Part shown: positions 1-7,370 of the stretch, one piece after another
Position numbering within the stretch: the first letter of the stretch is position 1
How the letters are laid out: every line of letters begins with the position of its first letter
The notes under the pieces: generated by a model
The model's input: the letters and a program-made list of their open reading frames with translations, nothing else
The model's database searches: none
Told to the model about the DNA's origin: nothing
Made by a program: the position numbers and the translations under genes
From: Ruminococcus sp.
Lineage (GTDB): Bacteria; Bacillota; Clostridia; Oscillospirales; Acutalibacteraceae
Reading direction: 5' to 3'
DNA: 64,000 bases
Assembly: GCA_017410265.1 (NCBI GenBank)
Contig: JAFQRC010000001.1
Location: 240,118 to 304,117, forward strand

Positions 1-1957
1 CTGCTAGCCACATCGGCGCAAAGCCTAAAGCTCCGAGCACTATGACAACAGTTTTTACAGCTAGTGCGAATACGATGTTTGCTTTGACTGTAGAGATTGC
101 TTTTCTGCTGATAGTAACAGCATCAGTGATAGGTGAGAGTGAATCACTGCACAGCACCACATCGGCAGCTTCTATAGCCGCATCAGAAGAAAGTCCCATC
201 GCAACCGAAACATCTGCCAAAGCCATAGTTGGCGCGTCGTTGATGCCGTCACCAATGTACATACAGGTGTTCTTGTCACCTTGAAGTTCTTTCATTATTT
301 CAAGCTTATCCTGTGGTAGAAGCTTTGAGTAACAATGGTCTATTCCTAAGCTTTCTGCTGTTTTTTCAGCGACAGCCTTGCTGTCACCTGTGAGCATAAC
401 AAGGTTATTAGCCCCTAGTTTTCTAAGTCTTTTGAGCACAGATGGAGCTTCTTTTCTCACAGTATCTGTGACAGTTATCGTGCCTATGAGCTTGTCGTTA
501 ATATACACACAGATGTCGCCTGTGTCTTTAGAAAAATTACCGCAACTGTAGGTGTTTTTACTATCACAGGCTGTTACCCCGAAGCCTGCCTTTTCGTTGA
601 AATCCTTCAGCTCTAAAAGCGCGAGATTTCGTTTTTGCGCCTCTGCTTTGATAGCTTTTGCTATCGGGTGCTGTGATAGGCTTTCGGTAGAAGCCGCGAT
701 AGAGAGGATTTCGTCCTCGCTGTAATCAGACAGAGCCTCGATTTTTGTCACGGACATCTTGCCTGTAGTTAGTGTTCCTGTTTTATCAAAGGCACAGCAG
801 TTTGCTTTACTTAACGCTTCAACATATTTTGAGCCTTTTATCAGCACGCCGTGAGATGAAGCTGAACCAATAGCGGAGAAAAACGCGAGCGGTACAGAGA
901 TGACTATTGCACATGGACACGATGAAACTAAACACACCAAAGCTCTGTAAATCCAGGTTGAAAAATCGCCTGTGATTAGCCCCGGTACGACAGCTATCAG
1001 TAGTGACAGCACGATGATGATAGGTGTGTAAACTTTAGCAAAGCGGGAGATGAATTTCTCTGAGTTGCCTTTGTTTTGTGCGGATTCTTCAATGAGCTTT
1101 AGTATTCTTGTAGCAGTGCTGTCTGAAAGCTCTTTTGTTGTTATAGCTTCTACCATATGCTCCTGGTTGAGCATACCGCTTAGAAGCTCTGTTTTAGCTT
1201 TTGCGTACATCGGAACACTCTCTCCAGTGAGAGCAGAGGTGTCAAAGTACGACTCGCCCTTTGTGATAACGCAGTCAAGTGGTACACGACTGTACGGCTT
1301 GATGACTATTGTTGAGCCGACACTTACTTTTTCTGCAGGAACATCGACTATATTGCCGTTTTCGTCGTAAATACAGGCGGTGTCTGCTTTGATTTTCGAG
1401 AGCTTTGAAATATCGCGTCGGGATTTGCTGACAGCAAGTTCTTCGAACATTTCGCCTAGTGCAAACAGCACGGTAACTGCACACGCTTCGACAAATTCGC
1501 CGAGTATTAAAGCGGCGATTACCGCTATTGTGAGCAGAGTTGTTTCGTCGATATTAAGTTTGAATATGGATTTGATGCCTTTTGTGAATATTTTATATCC
1601 TGAAAGTAGAGTCGCTACTATTGACAGCACGATAACTACTATCTGCGCTGTGTCAAAAAGATGCAGTACAAATGCTACTGCAAACAGTGCGATGGATATA
1701 TACAAAGGCAGATTGAAATTTCTTTTGGTTTTTGCCTTGGGTAAGTACTCGGATTTTACTGTGACACCGTCTTCAATGCTATCGACTATCTGCTGAATTT
1801 CAAATTTCGGATTTTCAATATCTGTGTTTAATATCAACTTTTTTGTCGCAAAGTTGAATGATACATTAGAAAATCTCTTATCAAGCGTGATTTTTTCTTC
1901 AATTTTACCTGCACAATGAGCACAGTTGAGTCCGTCCAAGATAAATGTGTACTTCAT
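1..1957 (-). CDS. cadA: Heavy-metal (Zn/Cd/Pb-type) P1B-ATPase, 3' end cut by window
   Basis: ATP-driven efflux pump for soft divalent metals in the cytoplasmic membrane. Reading leftwards from an ATG at 1957, about 652 residues are visible and the end lies outside the window. An N-terminal heavy-metal-associated domain carries NCAHC near residue 10. Then come membrane segments, the TGES actuator motif, the transmembrane CPC motif in SSCPCAIVISVP, the phosphorylation site DKTGTLT, an HP motif (SQHPIAKA) and the hinge GDGINDAP near 225-255. The CPC plus HP set is known for P1B-ATPases, and CPC with an ArsR partner favours Zn/Cd/Pb over copper. The start lies 2 bp after the stop of the ArsR gene, so the two are one operon controlled by the operator at 2330-2349. 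The exact metal is inference. Confidence 0.93.
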   Translation of the reverse strand, partial: MKYTFILDGLNCAHCAGKIEEKITLDKRFSNVSFNFATKKLILNTDIENPKFEIQQIVDSIEDGVTVKSEYLPKAKTKRNFNLPLYISIALFAVAFVLHLFDTAQIVVIVLSIVATLLSGYKIFTKGIKSIFKLNIDETTLLTIAVIAALILGEFVEACAVTVLFALGEMFEELAVSKSRRDISKLSKIKADTACIYDENGNIVDVPAEKVSVGSTIVIKPYSRVPLDCVITKGESYFDTSALTGESVPMYAKAKTELLSGMLNQEHMVEAITTKELSDSTATRILKLIEESAQNKGNSEKFISRFAKVYTPIIIVLSLLIAVVPGLITGDFSTWIYRALVCLVSSCPCAIVISVPLAFFSAIGSASSHGVLIKGSKYVEALSKANCCAFDKTGTLTTGKMSVTKIEALSDYSEDEILSIAASTESLSQHPIAKAIKAEAQKRNLALLELKDFNEKAGFGVTACDSKNTYSCGNFSKDTGDICVYINDKLIGTITVTDTVRKEAPSVLKRLRKLGANNLVMLTGDSKAVAEKTAESLGIDHCYSKLLPQDKLEIMKELQGDKNTCMYIGDGINDAPTMALADVSVAMGLSSDAAIEAADVVLCSDSLSPITDAVTISRKAISTVKANIVFALAVKTVVIVLGALGFAPMWLA

Positions 1958-1959
1958 AA

Positions 1960-2289
1960 TTACTCCGTGATGTGTTCAAGTCCCATTTCGAAAATCAGCT
2001 TGATGTGGTCATCGGCTAGGGAATAGTAGCTTTGCTTTCCGTCTTTTCTGACCTTGACGAGGTTTTCTCTGCGTAAGATGCGAAGCTGGTGGGAGATGGT
2101 GGACTGCTCCATATTAAGGCTTTCTGCAATACAGCAGACAGAAAGCTCCTGCTCAAAAAGCGCGCACATTATACGGATTCTGGTTGAGTCTGAGAAAACC
2201 TTGAAGAAGTCGGCTAAATCGAAAATTGTGTCCATATCGGGCATATTCTTAAGTGTTGCTTTGACAATTTTTTCGTGGTCGTGTGACAT
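1960..2289 (-). CDS. ArsR/SmtB-family metal-sensing repressor
   Basis: A 109-residue winged-helix repressor expected to leave its operator on binding metal and so induce the efflux ATPase downstream. The HTH lies around residues 55-75 (QSTISHQLRILR). Two candidate metal sites are visible: ELSVCC at 48-53, corresponding to the alpha-3N cysteine site of ArsR/CadC, and D93-x-H95 with H106-x-x-E109 separated by ten residues, which matches the alpha-5 zinc site of SmtB/CzrA. The alpha-5 set is complete, so zinc or cobalt sensing is the simplest reading, while the cysteines leave Cd/Pb possible. The start is supported by AAAGGGG upstream of ATG 2289. Confidence 0.93.
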   Translation of the reverse strand: MSHDHEKIVKATLKNMPDMDTIFDLADFFKVFSDSTRIRIMCALFEQELSVCCIAESLNMEQSTISHQLRILRRENLVKVRKDGKQSYYSLADDHIKLIFEMGLEHITE

Positions 2290-2329
2290 ATTGTATACCC
2301 CTTTCTTTGAGTGTTATTAACAACTGAAC

Positions 2330-2349
2330 ATATGAACACTTATTCATAT
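2330..2349 (-). promoter_or_regulatory. ArsR/SmtB-type operator
   Basis: ATATGAACA-CT-TATTCATAT is a 9-2-9 inverted repeat with one mismatch, close to the 12-2-12 operator known for SmtB/CzrA/CadC repressors. It sits just downstream of the promoter at 2359-2387 and upstream of the repressor start, so binding would block its own operon. Confidence 0.8.
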
Positions 2350-2358
2350 TACATGGGT

Positions 2359-2387
2359 ATAATATACTAAATCACAAGAAATGTCAA
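2359..2387 (-). promoter_or_regulatory. Sigma-A promoter of the arsR-ATPase operon
   Basis: On the minus strand, TTGACA (2387-2382) and TATTAT (2364-2359) are separated by exactly 17 bp. The operator begins about 10 bp downstream, near the expected transcription start. Confidence 0.8.
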
Positions 2388-2427
2388 GAGAAATATAAAA
2401 AGTTGAGCATTAGATAGACTGCATTGT

Positions 2428-2456
2428 AAAAGCCCTGAGCACACGCTCAGGGCTTT
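2428..2456 (-). terminator. Intrinsic terminator after dockerin gene
   Basis: A 13-bp stem AAAAGCCCTGAGC / GCTCAGGGCTTTT with a 4-nt loop, flanked by A/T runs. It lies 30 bp beyond the stop of the dockerin gene at 2486. Confidence 0.85.
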
Positions 2457-2485
2457 TGTATCAACTCAACGAGTATTTATTTTTA

Positions 2486-3157
2486 TTATTCTGTAGTGGC
2501 TGTGTTTTCTACTTTTGCAAGCTTCATCTGAATAGCGGTTGCGTCGAGGATAGTGCGCTCACCGTCACGATTAAAGTCGGAAAGGTAACTCAACTCACCT
2601 CTTAACGAATGATATCCCGGTGCTGTAAAGTCGTCTTGTATATCAAAATTACTCAACTGTACCAGAGCACGCTGGATAAATGTAGCATCTAATATATCTA
2701 ATTCTCTATCCATATTTGCATCACCAACAGGATAGCTAGCAATCTTTTTATGTAAAACATTCTCGAATTCACTATATACTGATGTTTCCTCGATATCACA
2801 CACATCAAAAAACTTATCTTGTTCAACATCAAATAAGCCATAACCTGTTGCTAGCGGATAAGAATAGCCCCCAAGATAGACACGGTCACCAAAAACTGCA
2901 TAATTAAAGCTTGGTGAATCTATGTAAGCACACCAGACAAGCACCCATTCAAGATTTTCGTCTTCGTTATAATGATAGTAGACTTCTTTATAATAATCAC
3001 GGCACATATATTCATTGTATCCATAACTATTCTTATACTGTTCTAAAAACTTTTCTAAAAATAAATTCTCGTGCGTAGTATCATCTGCAAACACCGAAAC
3101 TGCAGTTAAAGAGAACAGTAAACACATAACTAAAATAACGCTCAAAACTTTCTTCAT
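2486..3157 (-). CDS. Small exported dockerin protein of unknown function
   Basis: A 223-residue exported protein. A signal peptide (MKKVLSVILVMCLLFSLTA, cleavage near VFA-DD at 25) is followed by about 115 acidic, aromatic-rich residues that I do not recognise. A C-terminal dockerin (about residues 144-215) has two calcium-loop repeats, GDANMDRELDILDATFIQR and DFNRDGERTILDATAIQM, with an unusually long linker between them. Dockerins bind cohesins on a scaffoldin or cell wall, so the protein is probably displayed in an amylosome-like complex. The gene stands alone and carries upstream the conserved element found before two other dockerin genes. Function of the N-terminal part is unknown. Confidence 0.88.
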   Translation of the reverse strand: MKKVLSVILVMCLLFSLTAVSVFADDTTHENLFLEKFLEQYKNSYGYNEYMCRDYYKEVYYHYNEDENLEWVLVWCAYIDSPSFNYAVFGDRVYLGGYSYPLATGYGLFDVEQDKFFDVCDIEETSVYSEFENVLHKKIASYPVGDANMDRELDILDATFIQRALVQLSNFDIQDDFTAPGYHSLRGELSYLSDFNRDGERTILDATAIQMKLAKVENTATTE

Positions 3158-3227
3158 AATATCATCTCCTTAATATTAAAGTTTTCACACTTATATTTCA
3201 CCGTAAATATTCACAGCTAAATAAACT

Positions 3228-3269
3228 CCTTTCATATATAAAACACTTGAGAAGCCCAAAGTGTTTCAC
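3228..3269 (-). promoter_or_regulatory. Conserved dockerin-gene upstream element, copy A (ECF-like promoter)
   Basis: In gene direction it starts GTGAAACACTTTGGG, continues TTCTCAAGTGTTTTA and ends GAAAGG. TGAAAC and TGTTTT are 17 bp apart, a layout like Bacillus ECF-sigma promoters. Close relatives lie at 37873-37913 and 45647-45689, each upstream of another dockerin gene in the same orientation. Confidence 0.6.
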
Positions 3270-3324
3270 TAGTTTGAGAAAAAATCTTATTTTATTCTCG
3301 TTTTACGATTTGTTTTCTGATATC

Positions 3325-3354
3325 ATTATAGCTTGCGTTACCGATAACTTGCAA
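3325..3354 (-). promoter_or_regulatory. Sigma-A-like promoter for the dockerin gene
   Basis: Minus-strand TTGCAA (3354-3349) and TATAAT (3330-3325) with an 18-bp spacer that contains the small dyad GTTATCGGTAAC. It lies about 170 bp from the start codon, upstream of the conserved element. Confidence 0.5.
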
Positions 3355-3480
3355 TTGCTAGTATAGACATAAATTTCAGCTTCAATTTGTCTATTATAAC
3401 GAGAAGCCTTATAAAGGGAAAAGGGCGTCTTGATACAGGTGAATAAGACCTTTTTGTGCGTTGCTTTTGTTATATAAGAA

Positions 3481-3509
3481 AAGCGACACAGTAAAAAACT
3501 GTGTCGCTT
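3481..3509 (-). terminator. Terminator of the glgBCDA operon
   Basis: A 12-bp stem AAGCGACACAGT / ACTGTGTCGCTT, followed on the minus strand by TTTTCTTATA. It lies 35 bp beyond the glgA stop. Confidence 0.88.
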
Positions 3510-3543
3510 GAATGTTGTGTTGTGCTTGAACGCTTGGCGCTTC

Positions 3544-4971
3544 TTATAGCCAATTAAGTGTGTCTTGATATACGTTGATGTAGTCCTGAGCGGAGCGCTC
3601 CCAGCTGTTGTCGCTCATCATAGCGCGCCACATAAGCTGGTGCCAACCTTCGTTGTCGTAGATACCAGCTAAAGCACGCTTAACTGCGTTGCACATATCA
3701 GCGATATCGTAGTTTCTGAAGGTGAAGCCGTTGCCGTAGTTGTCGTAAGAATCAAAGACAGAGTCTTTAAGACCGCCGACTTCTCTGACAACAGGGATAG
3801 TGCCGTAGCGAAGAGCTATCATCTGGGACAGACCGCAAGGCTCCTGCTTAGATGGCATCAAAAAGATATCAGCACCTGAGTAAATCTTTCTAGCAAGTTC
3901 AGGCACAAAGCCCTGGCAGAAACGAACTCTGTCAGGATACTTCCACTGCATATCGCGGAAGAACTGCTCGTACTCTTCATCACCTGAACCCAAGATTACA
4001 AACTGCATTTTCTGGGTGTTGAGCAAATCCTCGAGTCCGCCTCGAACTAAGTCAAGACCCTTGTGAGATACAAGACGGGTGATCATAGCGACCATCGGAG
4101 TGTCCCAAGATTGTGGGAGGTTGAGTCTTTCCTGCAAAGCGCGTTTACATTCGCCCTTACCGCCCATATTTTCCTTAGTATAGTTGCAGTAAAGCTGATA
4201 GTCTGTAGCAGGGTCGTAGCTCATGCCATCAATTCCGTTTAAGATACCGCACAGCTTGTAGTGGTTGCGAATTAGCGAATGGTGCAGACCGTGGCTGTAC
4301 CACGGGTCTTTAATCTCAGCAGCGTAGCTCGGAGAAACTGTGGTAACTCTAGTTGAGCACTCGATAGCGCCCTTGAGCATATTGAGCTTGCCGTCCATCT
4401 CAAGGATTTTCTGCTCAGATTCAGGAATACCGACGCACTCTGTGTTTACATCCCAGCCGTACTTGCCCTGATACTGAATGTTGTGAATAGTGAAAACACT
4501 CTTGATGTTGTGATACCAAGGGTTCTTGGAATAGAAAAGATAGTAGTAGACAGGAACTAAAGCTGTCTGCCAGTCGTTAGTGTGGATAATGTCCGGATGG
4601 AAATCGATGTATGGAAGCATCTCGAGTATCGCTCTTGAGAAGAACGCAAATCTTTCAGCGTCATCGTAGAAGCCGTAGAGAGCGTTACGGTTAAAGTAGT
4701 ACTCGTTGTCAATGAAGTAGTATGTACAGTCGTTCCATCTTGCCCAGAAAAGTCCGCAGTACTGGTGACGCCACGCAACAGGAACAGTGAAGTTAGTGAT
4801 GAAGTTCATCTGGTTTTTTAAGTCCTGTGGGATAGTGCCGTACAGTGGCATAACGATTCTGCAGTCCTGACCCTTTCTGCATAAAGTGTGCGGTAAAGAG
4901 CCGGCTACATCAGCAAGTCCGCCACTTCCTGCAAAAGGATTGGCTTCACTTGCGCAGTATAAAATTTTCAT
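3544..4971 (-). CDS. glgA: Glycogen (starch) synthase, ADP-glucose-dependent
   Basis: GT5 glucosyltransferase that extends alpha-1,4-glucan from ADP-glucose in the cytoplasm. It is 475 residues long, the family's normal size, with both Rossmann halves: N-terminal SGGLADVAGSLP near residue 17 and the C-terminal EPCGLSQMIALRYGTIPVVR acceptor and nucleotide region. The family's usual KTGGL loop reads GSGGL here, so the lysine is replaced; similar variants are familiar to me in Clostridia GlgA, so I do not call it inactive. It is the last gene of glgBCDA, 14 bp after glgD, with GGAGGAG before the ATG. Confidence 0.95.
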   Translation of the reverse strand: MKILYCASEANPFAGSGGLADVAGSLPHTLCRKGQDCRIVMPLYGTIPQDLKNQMNFITNFTVPVAWRHQYCGLFWARWNDCTYYFIDNEYYFNRNALYGFYDDAERFAFFSRAILEMLPYIDFHPDIIHTNDWQTALVPVYYYLFYSKNPWYHNIKSVFTIHNIQYQGKYGWDVNTECVGIPESEQKILEMDGKLNMLKGAIECSTRVTTVSPSYAAEIKDPWYSHGLHHSLIRNHYKLCGILNGIDGMSYDPATDYQLYCNYTKENMGGKGECKRALQERLNLPQSWDTPMVAMITRLVSHKGLDLVRGGLEDLLNTQKMQFVILGSGDEEYEQFFRDMQWKYPDRVRFCQGFVPELARKIYSGADIFLMPSKQEPCGLSQMIALRYGTIPVVREVGGLKDSVFDSYDNYGNGFTFRNYDIADMCNAVKRALAGIYDNEGWHQLMWRAMMSDNSWERSAQDYINVYQDTLNWL

Positions 4972-4985
4972 AAAAACTCCTCCAA

Positions 4986-6095
4986 TCAGATAACTGAGCG
5001 CTTAGCGATATACATCGGGTGGGATTCACAGCCGATGATAGTCTTACCCTCACCGACGGTTACATCCTTGTCGATGATGATGTGGCTCAGCTCAGCGTTG
5101 TCACCGATAACGGTGTCCTGCATAATGATACAGTTTTTGATGTGAGCGCCTTTGCCGATGCGAACGCCCTTTGATATTATACTGTTTTCTACGATTCCGT
5201 CAATAGTACAGCCCTGAGCAATGAGAGAACCCTTGACTGAGCTTTTTAGTCCATAGCGACTCGGAATGTCATCTCTGACCTTAGTGTAGATAGGGTGCTT
5301 AGGGTTGAAAAGGTGGGCTCTGACTTCCGGATCCATAAGGTCCATGCTTGCTTTGAAGTAATCCTTCATTGAGGTGATGATAGCGCAGTAGCCTGTGTTT
5401 TCGTAAGCGTAGATATTGAGTTTTCCTACATTAGGCTGGAGGAAATCTCTTGTGAAATCGGTTTTGTTTTCAGCGACGAGATTTCTCACCATATTCATCA
5501 GCAAATCTTTCTTGATTAAGAATGCACCTGAAACATAGGTTGTATCATTGTCACAAATAGGAAGCAGAGCTTTTATTACCTTTCCGTTTTCGTCGATATC
5601 AAGCGCGGTGCCTTCTGCTTTTGTTTCGCAATCTCTGCTTCTCTTTGAGTAGATGAAGGTGATGTCAGCACCCTTTTGCTCGTGATATTCAAGAAGTTTT
5701 CTGTAGTTGAAGTTTGATACACAGCCTGCGTGGTCAATAAGCACATATTCTTCGGTTCCGTGTTCAATAAAGCCGTGCAGAGTGTAAAGAGTTTCAACGA
5801 TGCCGTCAAAGTTGTGTTCCTTATAAGGTGGGAGAATTGTCAGACCGCTTCTGCGTTTAGCTAAATCCCACGCATTACCTGTTCCAAGGTGGTCCATAAG
5901 AGACAAAAAGTTACTCTTTGTGATGATACCGACATTGTTGATACCTGAGTTGCTCATATTAGAGAGCGGAAAGTCAATCAGTCTGTACTTACCGCCGAAA
6001 GGCACAGAGCCCATAGTACGGCTAGAAGTGAGTTCAGGAAGATTGTCTTCAAATGTGTTGGCGAAAATTAAGCCTAAAATTCTGTTAGATCCCAT
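4986..6095 (-). CDS. glgD: GlgD, regulatory partner subunit of ADP-glucose pyrophosphorylase
   Basis: A 369-residue paralogue of GlgC. The substrate-side motif FGGKYRLIDFPLSN and the C-terminal left-handed beta-helix of hexapeptide repeats are kept. The N-terminal GGxGxRL pyrophosphate loop is missing and replaced by GLIFANTFED. This is the known pattern of Firmicutes GlgD, which is thought to modulate GlgC in a heterotetramer rather than catalyse by itself. ATG 6095 is chosen because GGAGG lies 7 nt upstream; a GTG two codons earlier overlaps the glgC stop and would sit too close to that site. The overlap implies translational coupling. Confidence 0.93.
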   Translation of the reverse strand: MGSNRILGLIFANTFEDNLPELTSSRTMGSVPFGGKYRLIDFPLSNMSNSGINNVGIITKSNFLSLMDHLGTGNAWDLAKRRSGLTILPPYKEHNFDGIVETLYTLHGFIEHGTEEYVLIDHAGCVSNFNYRKLLEYHEQKGADITFIYSKRSRDCETKAEGTALDIDENGKVIKALLPICDNDTTYVSGAFLIKKDLLMNMVRNLVAENKTDFTRDFLQPNVGKLNIYAYENTGYCAIITSMKDYFKASMDLMDPEVRAHLFNPKHPIYTKVRDDIPSRYGLKSSVKGSLIAQGCTIDGIVENSIISKGVRIGKGAHIKNCIIMQDTVIGDNAELSHIIIDKDVTVGEGKTIIGCESHPMYIAKRSVI

Positions 6096-6097
6096 AA

Positions 6098-7294
6098 TCA
6101 CACCTCCACATCTTTGTCAATCATCGCTTTTGGTTCGATGACAACATCATCGCCGATATTTAGTCCATCGCCGATGACGGTGATACCCCAGTCGTCGCGG
6201 TTTTCTACATCTGACGGATTCTTACCTATCTGAGCGTTTTTGCCGATAACTGTGTTTTCGGAAATGATAGAGAACTGAATGTTAGCTCCTTCTTTGATAA
6301 CAGCACCCGGCATAATGATAGAAGAATTGATAACAGCACCCTTGCCGATAGTAACACCCGGGAAGAGGATAGAAAACTCGAGCTTGCCGTCAACAATACA
6401 GCCGTCAGCGAGCATTGAGTTCTGGATTTCAGCGTCTTCTCCGACATAGTGTGGTGGCATCATAGGGTTGCGAGAATAAACATTCTTTAAGCTGAGAGTT
6501 ACTTTAGGGTCGAGCAGGTCCATATTAGCTTCCCACAGGCTGTCGATAGTGCCGACATCCTTCCAGTAGCCCTCAAAAGGATAAGCCATCATTTTCTCAC
6601 CTGCATTAAGCATAGCAGGGAGGACGTCTTTACCGAAGTCGTGGCTTGAGTTTTCTTTGAGCTCGTCTTCGATTAAGTACTTTTTCATAATGCTCCAGCT
6701 GAAAACATAGATACCCATAGAAGCATTTGTGCTCTTTGGAACTTCCGGCTTTTCATCGAACTCATAGATAGAGCCGTCTTCGTTTGTGTTGAGGATACCA
6801 AATCGTGAAGCCTCTTCAAGTGGTACATCTATAACAGCGATTGTACAAGCCGCGTTATTTTTCTTGTGATATTTAATCATATCAGCGTAGTTCATCTTGT
6901 AGATATGGTCACCTGAAAGAACAACAACATATTCAGGGTCATATCTGTCTACAAAGTCGATGTTCTGATAGATTGCGTTGGCAGTACCCGAGTACCAGTC
7001 GGAGCCTTCCTTTGACTCATACGGCTGAAGACAGGTAACGCCATTGTTCAGACCGTCGAGGTCCCACGGTTGACCGTTGCCGACATATTCGTTCAGGATA
7101 AGTGGCTGATACTGAGTCAGCACACCGACAGCCTCAATACCCGAGTTATTGCAGTTAGACAGCGGAAAATCGATGATTCTGTATTTACCGCCGAATGGCA
7201 CTGCAGGTTTAGCGAGCTTTTTGGTGAGCACGCCGAGTCTTGAGCCCTGTCCGCCTGCAAGAAGCATGGCAACGACTTCTTTTTTAGGGCGCAT
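6098..7294 (-). CDS. glgC: Glucose-1-phosphate adenylyltransferase, catalytic subunit
   Basis: Makes ADP-glucose from glucose-1-phosphate and ATP, the committed step of bacterial glycogen synthesis. 398 residues: N-terminal nucleotidyltransferase with AGGQGSRLG at 13-21, [14 protein letters not shown], and the catalytic-centre [10 protein letters not shown] near residue 128, then a C-terminal beta-helix of I-G-K-A type hexapeptide repeats. GGAGG precedes the ATG. It lies between glgB (76-bp gap holding a hairpin) and glgD (stop overlaps the upstream end of glgD). Confidence 0.95.
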   Translation of the reverse strand: MRPKKEVVAMLLAGGQGSRLGVLTKKLAKPAVPFGGKYRIIDFPLSNCNNSGIEAVGVLTQYQPLILNEYVGNGQPWDLDGLNNGVTCLQPYESKEGSDWYSGTANAIYQNIDFVDRYDPEYVVVLSGDHIYKMNYADMIKYHKKNNAACTIAVIDVPLEEASRFGILNTNEDGSIYEFDEKPEVPKSTNASMGIYVFSWSIMKKYLIEDELKENSSHDFGKDVLPAMLNAGEKMMAYPFEGYWKDVGTIDSLWEANMDLLDPKVTLSLKNVYSRNPMMPPHYVGEDAEIQNSMLADGCIVDGKLEFSILFPGVTIGKGAVINSSIIMPGAVIKEGANIQFSIISENTVIGKNAQIGKNPSDVENRDDWGITVIGDGLNIGDDVVIEPKAMIDKDVEV

Positions 7295-7324
7295 TGCGTT
7301 TACCTCCGATATGTATTTGATTTT

Positions 7325-7346
7325 GGGCGGAGTGATTACCCCGCCC
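7325..7346 (-). other. Intercistronic hairpin between glgB and glgC
   Basis: GGGCGG / CCGCCC stem with an inner GT-AC extension. There is no U-run on the minus strand, so an mRNA-processing or stabilising role is likelier than termination. Confidence 0.5.
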
Positions 7347-7370
7347 AGATTTTATCATTGTAATATAGTT

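Larger units (their letters stand above)
3158..3543. other. Intergenic region between glgA and the dockerin gene
   Basis: No gene is seen. It holds the glgA terminator (3481-3509), a sigma-A-like promoter reading left (3325-3354), the conserved dockerin-gene element (3228-3269) and a ribosome-binding site AAGGAG just before 3157. The untranslated leader would be long, 70-160 nt depending on which promoter is used. Confidence 0.6.

Noticed and set aside
3544..4971. glgA as an inactive enzyme because KTGGL reads GSGGL
   Set aside because: Similar variants are familiar in clostridial GlgA and all other motifs are intact.
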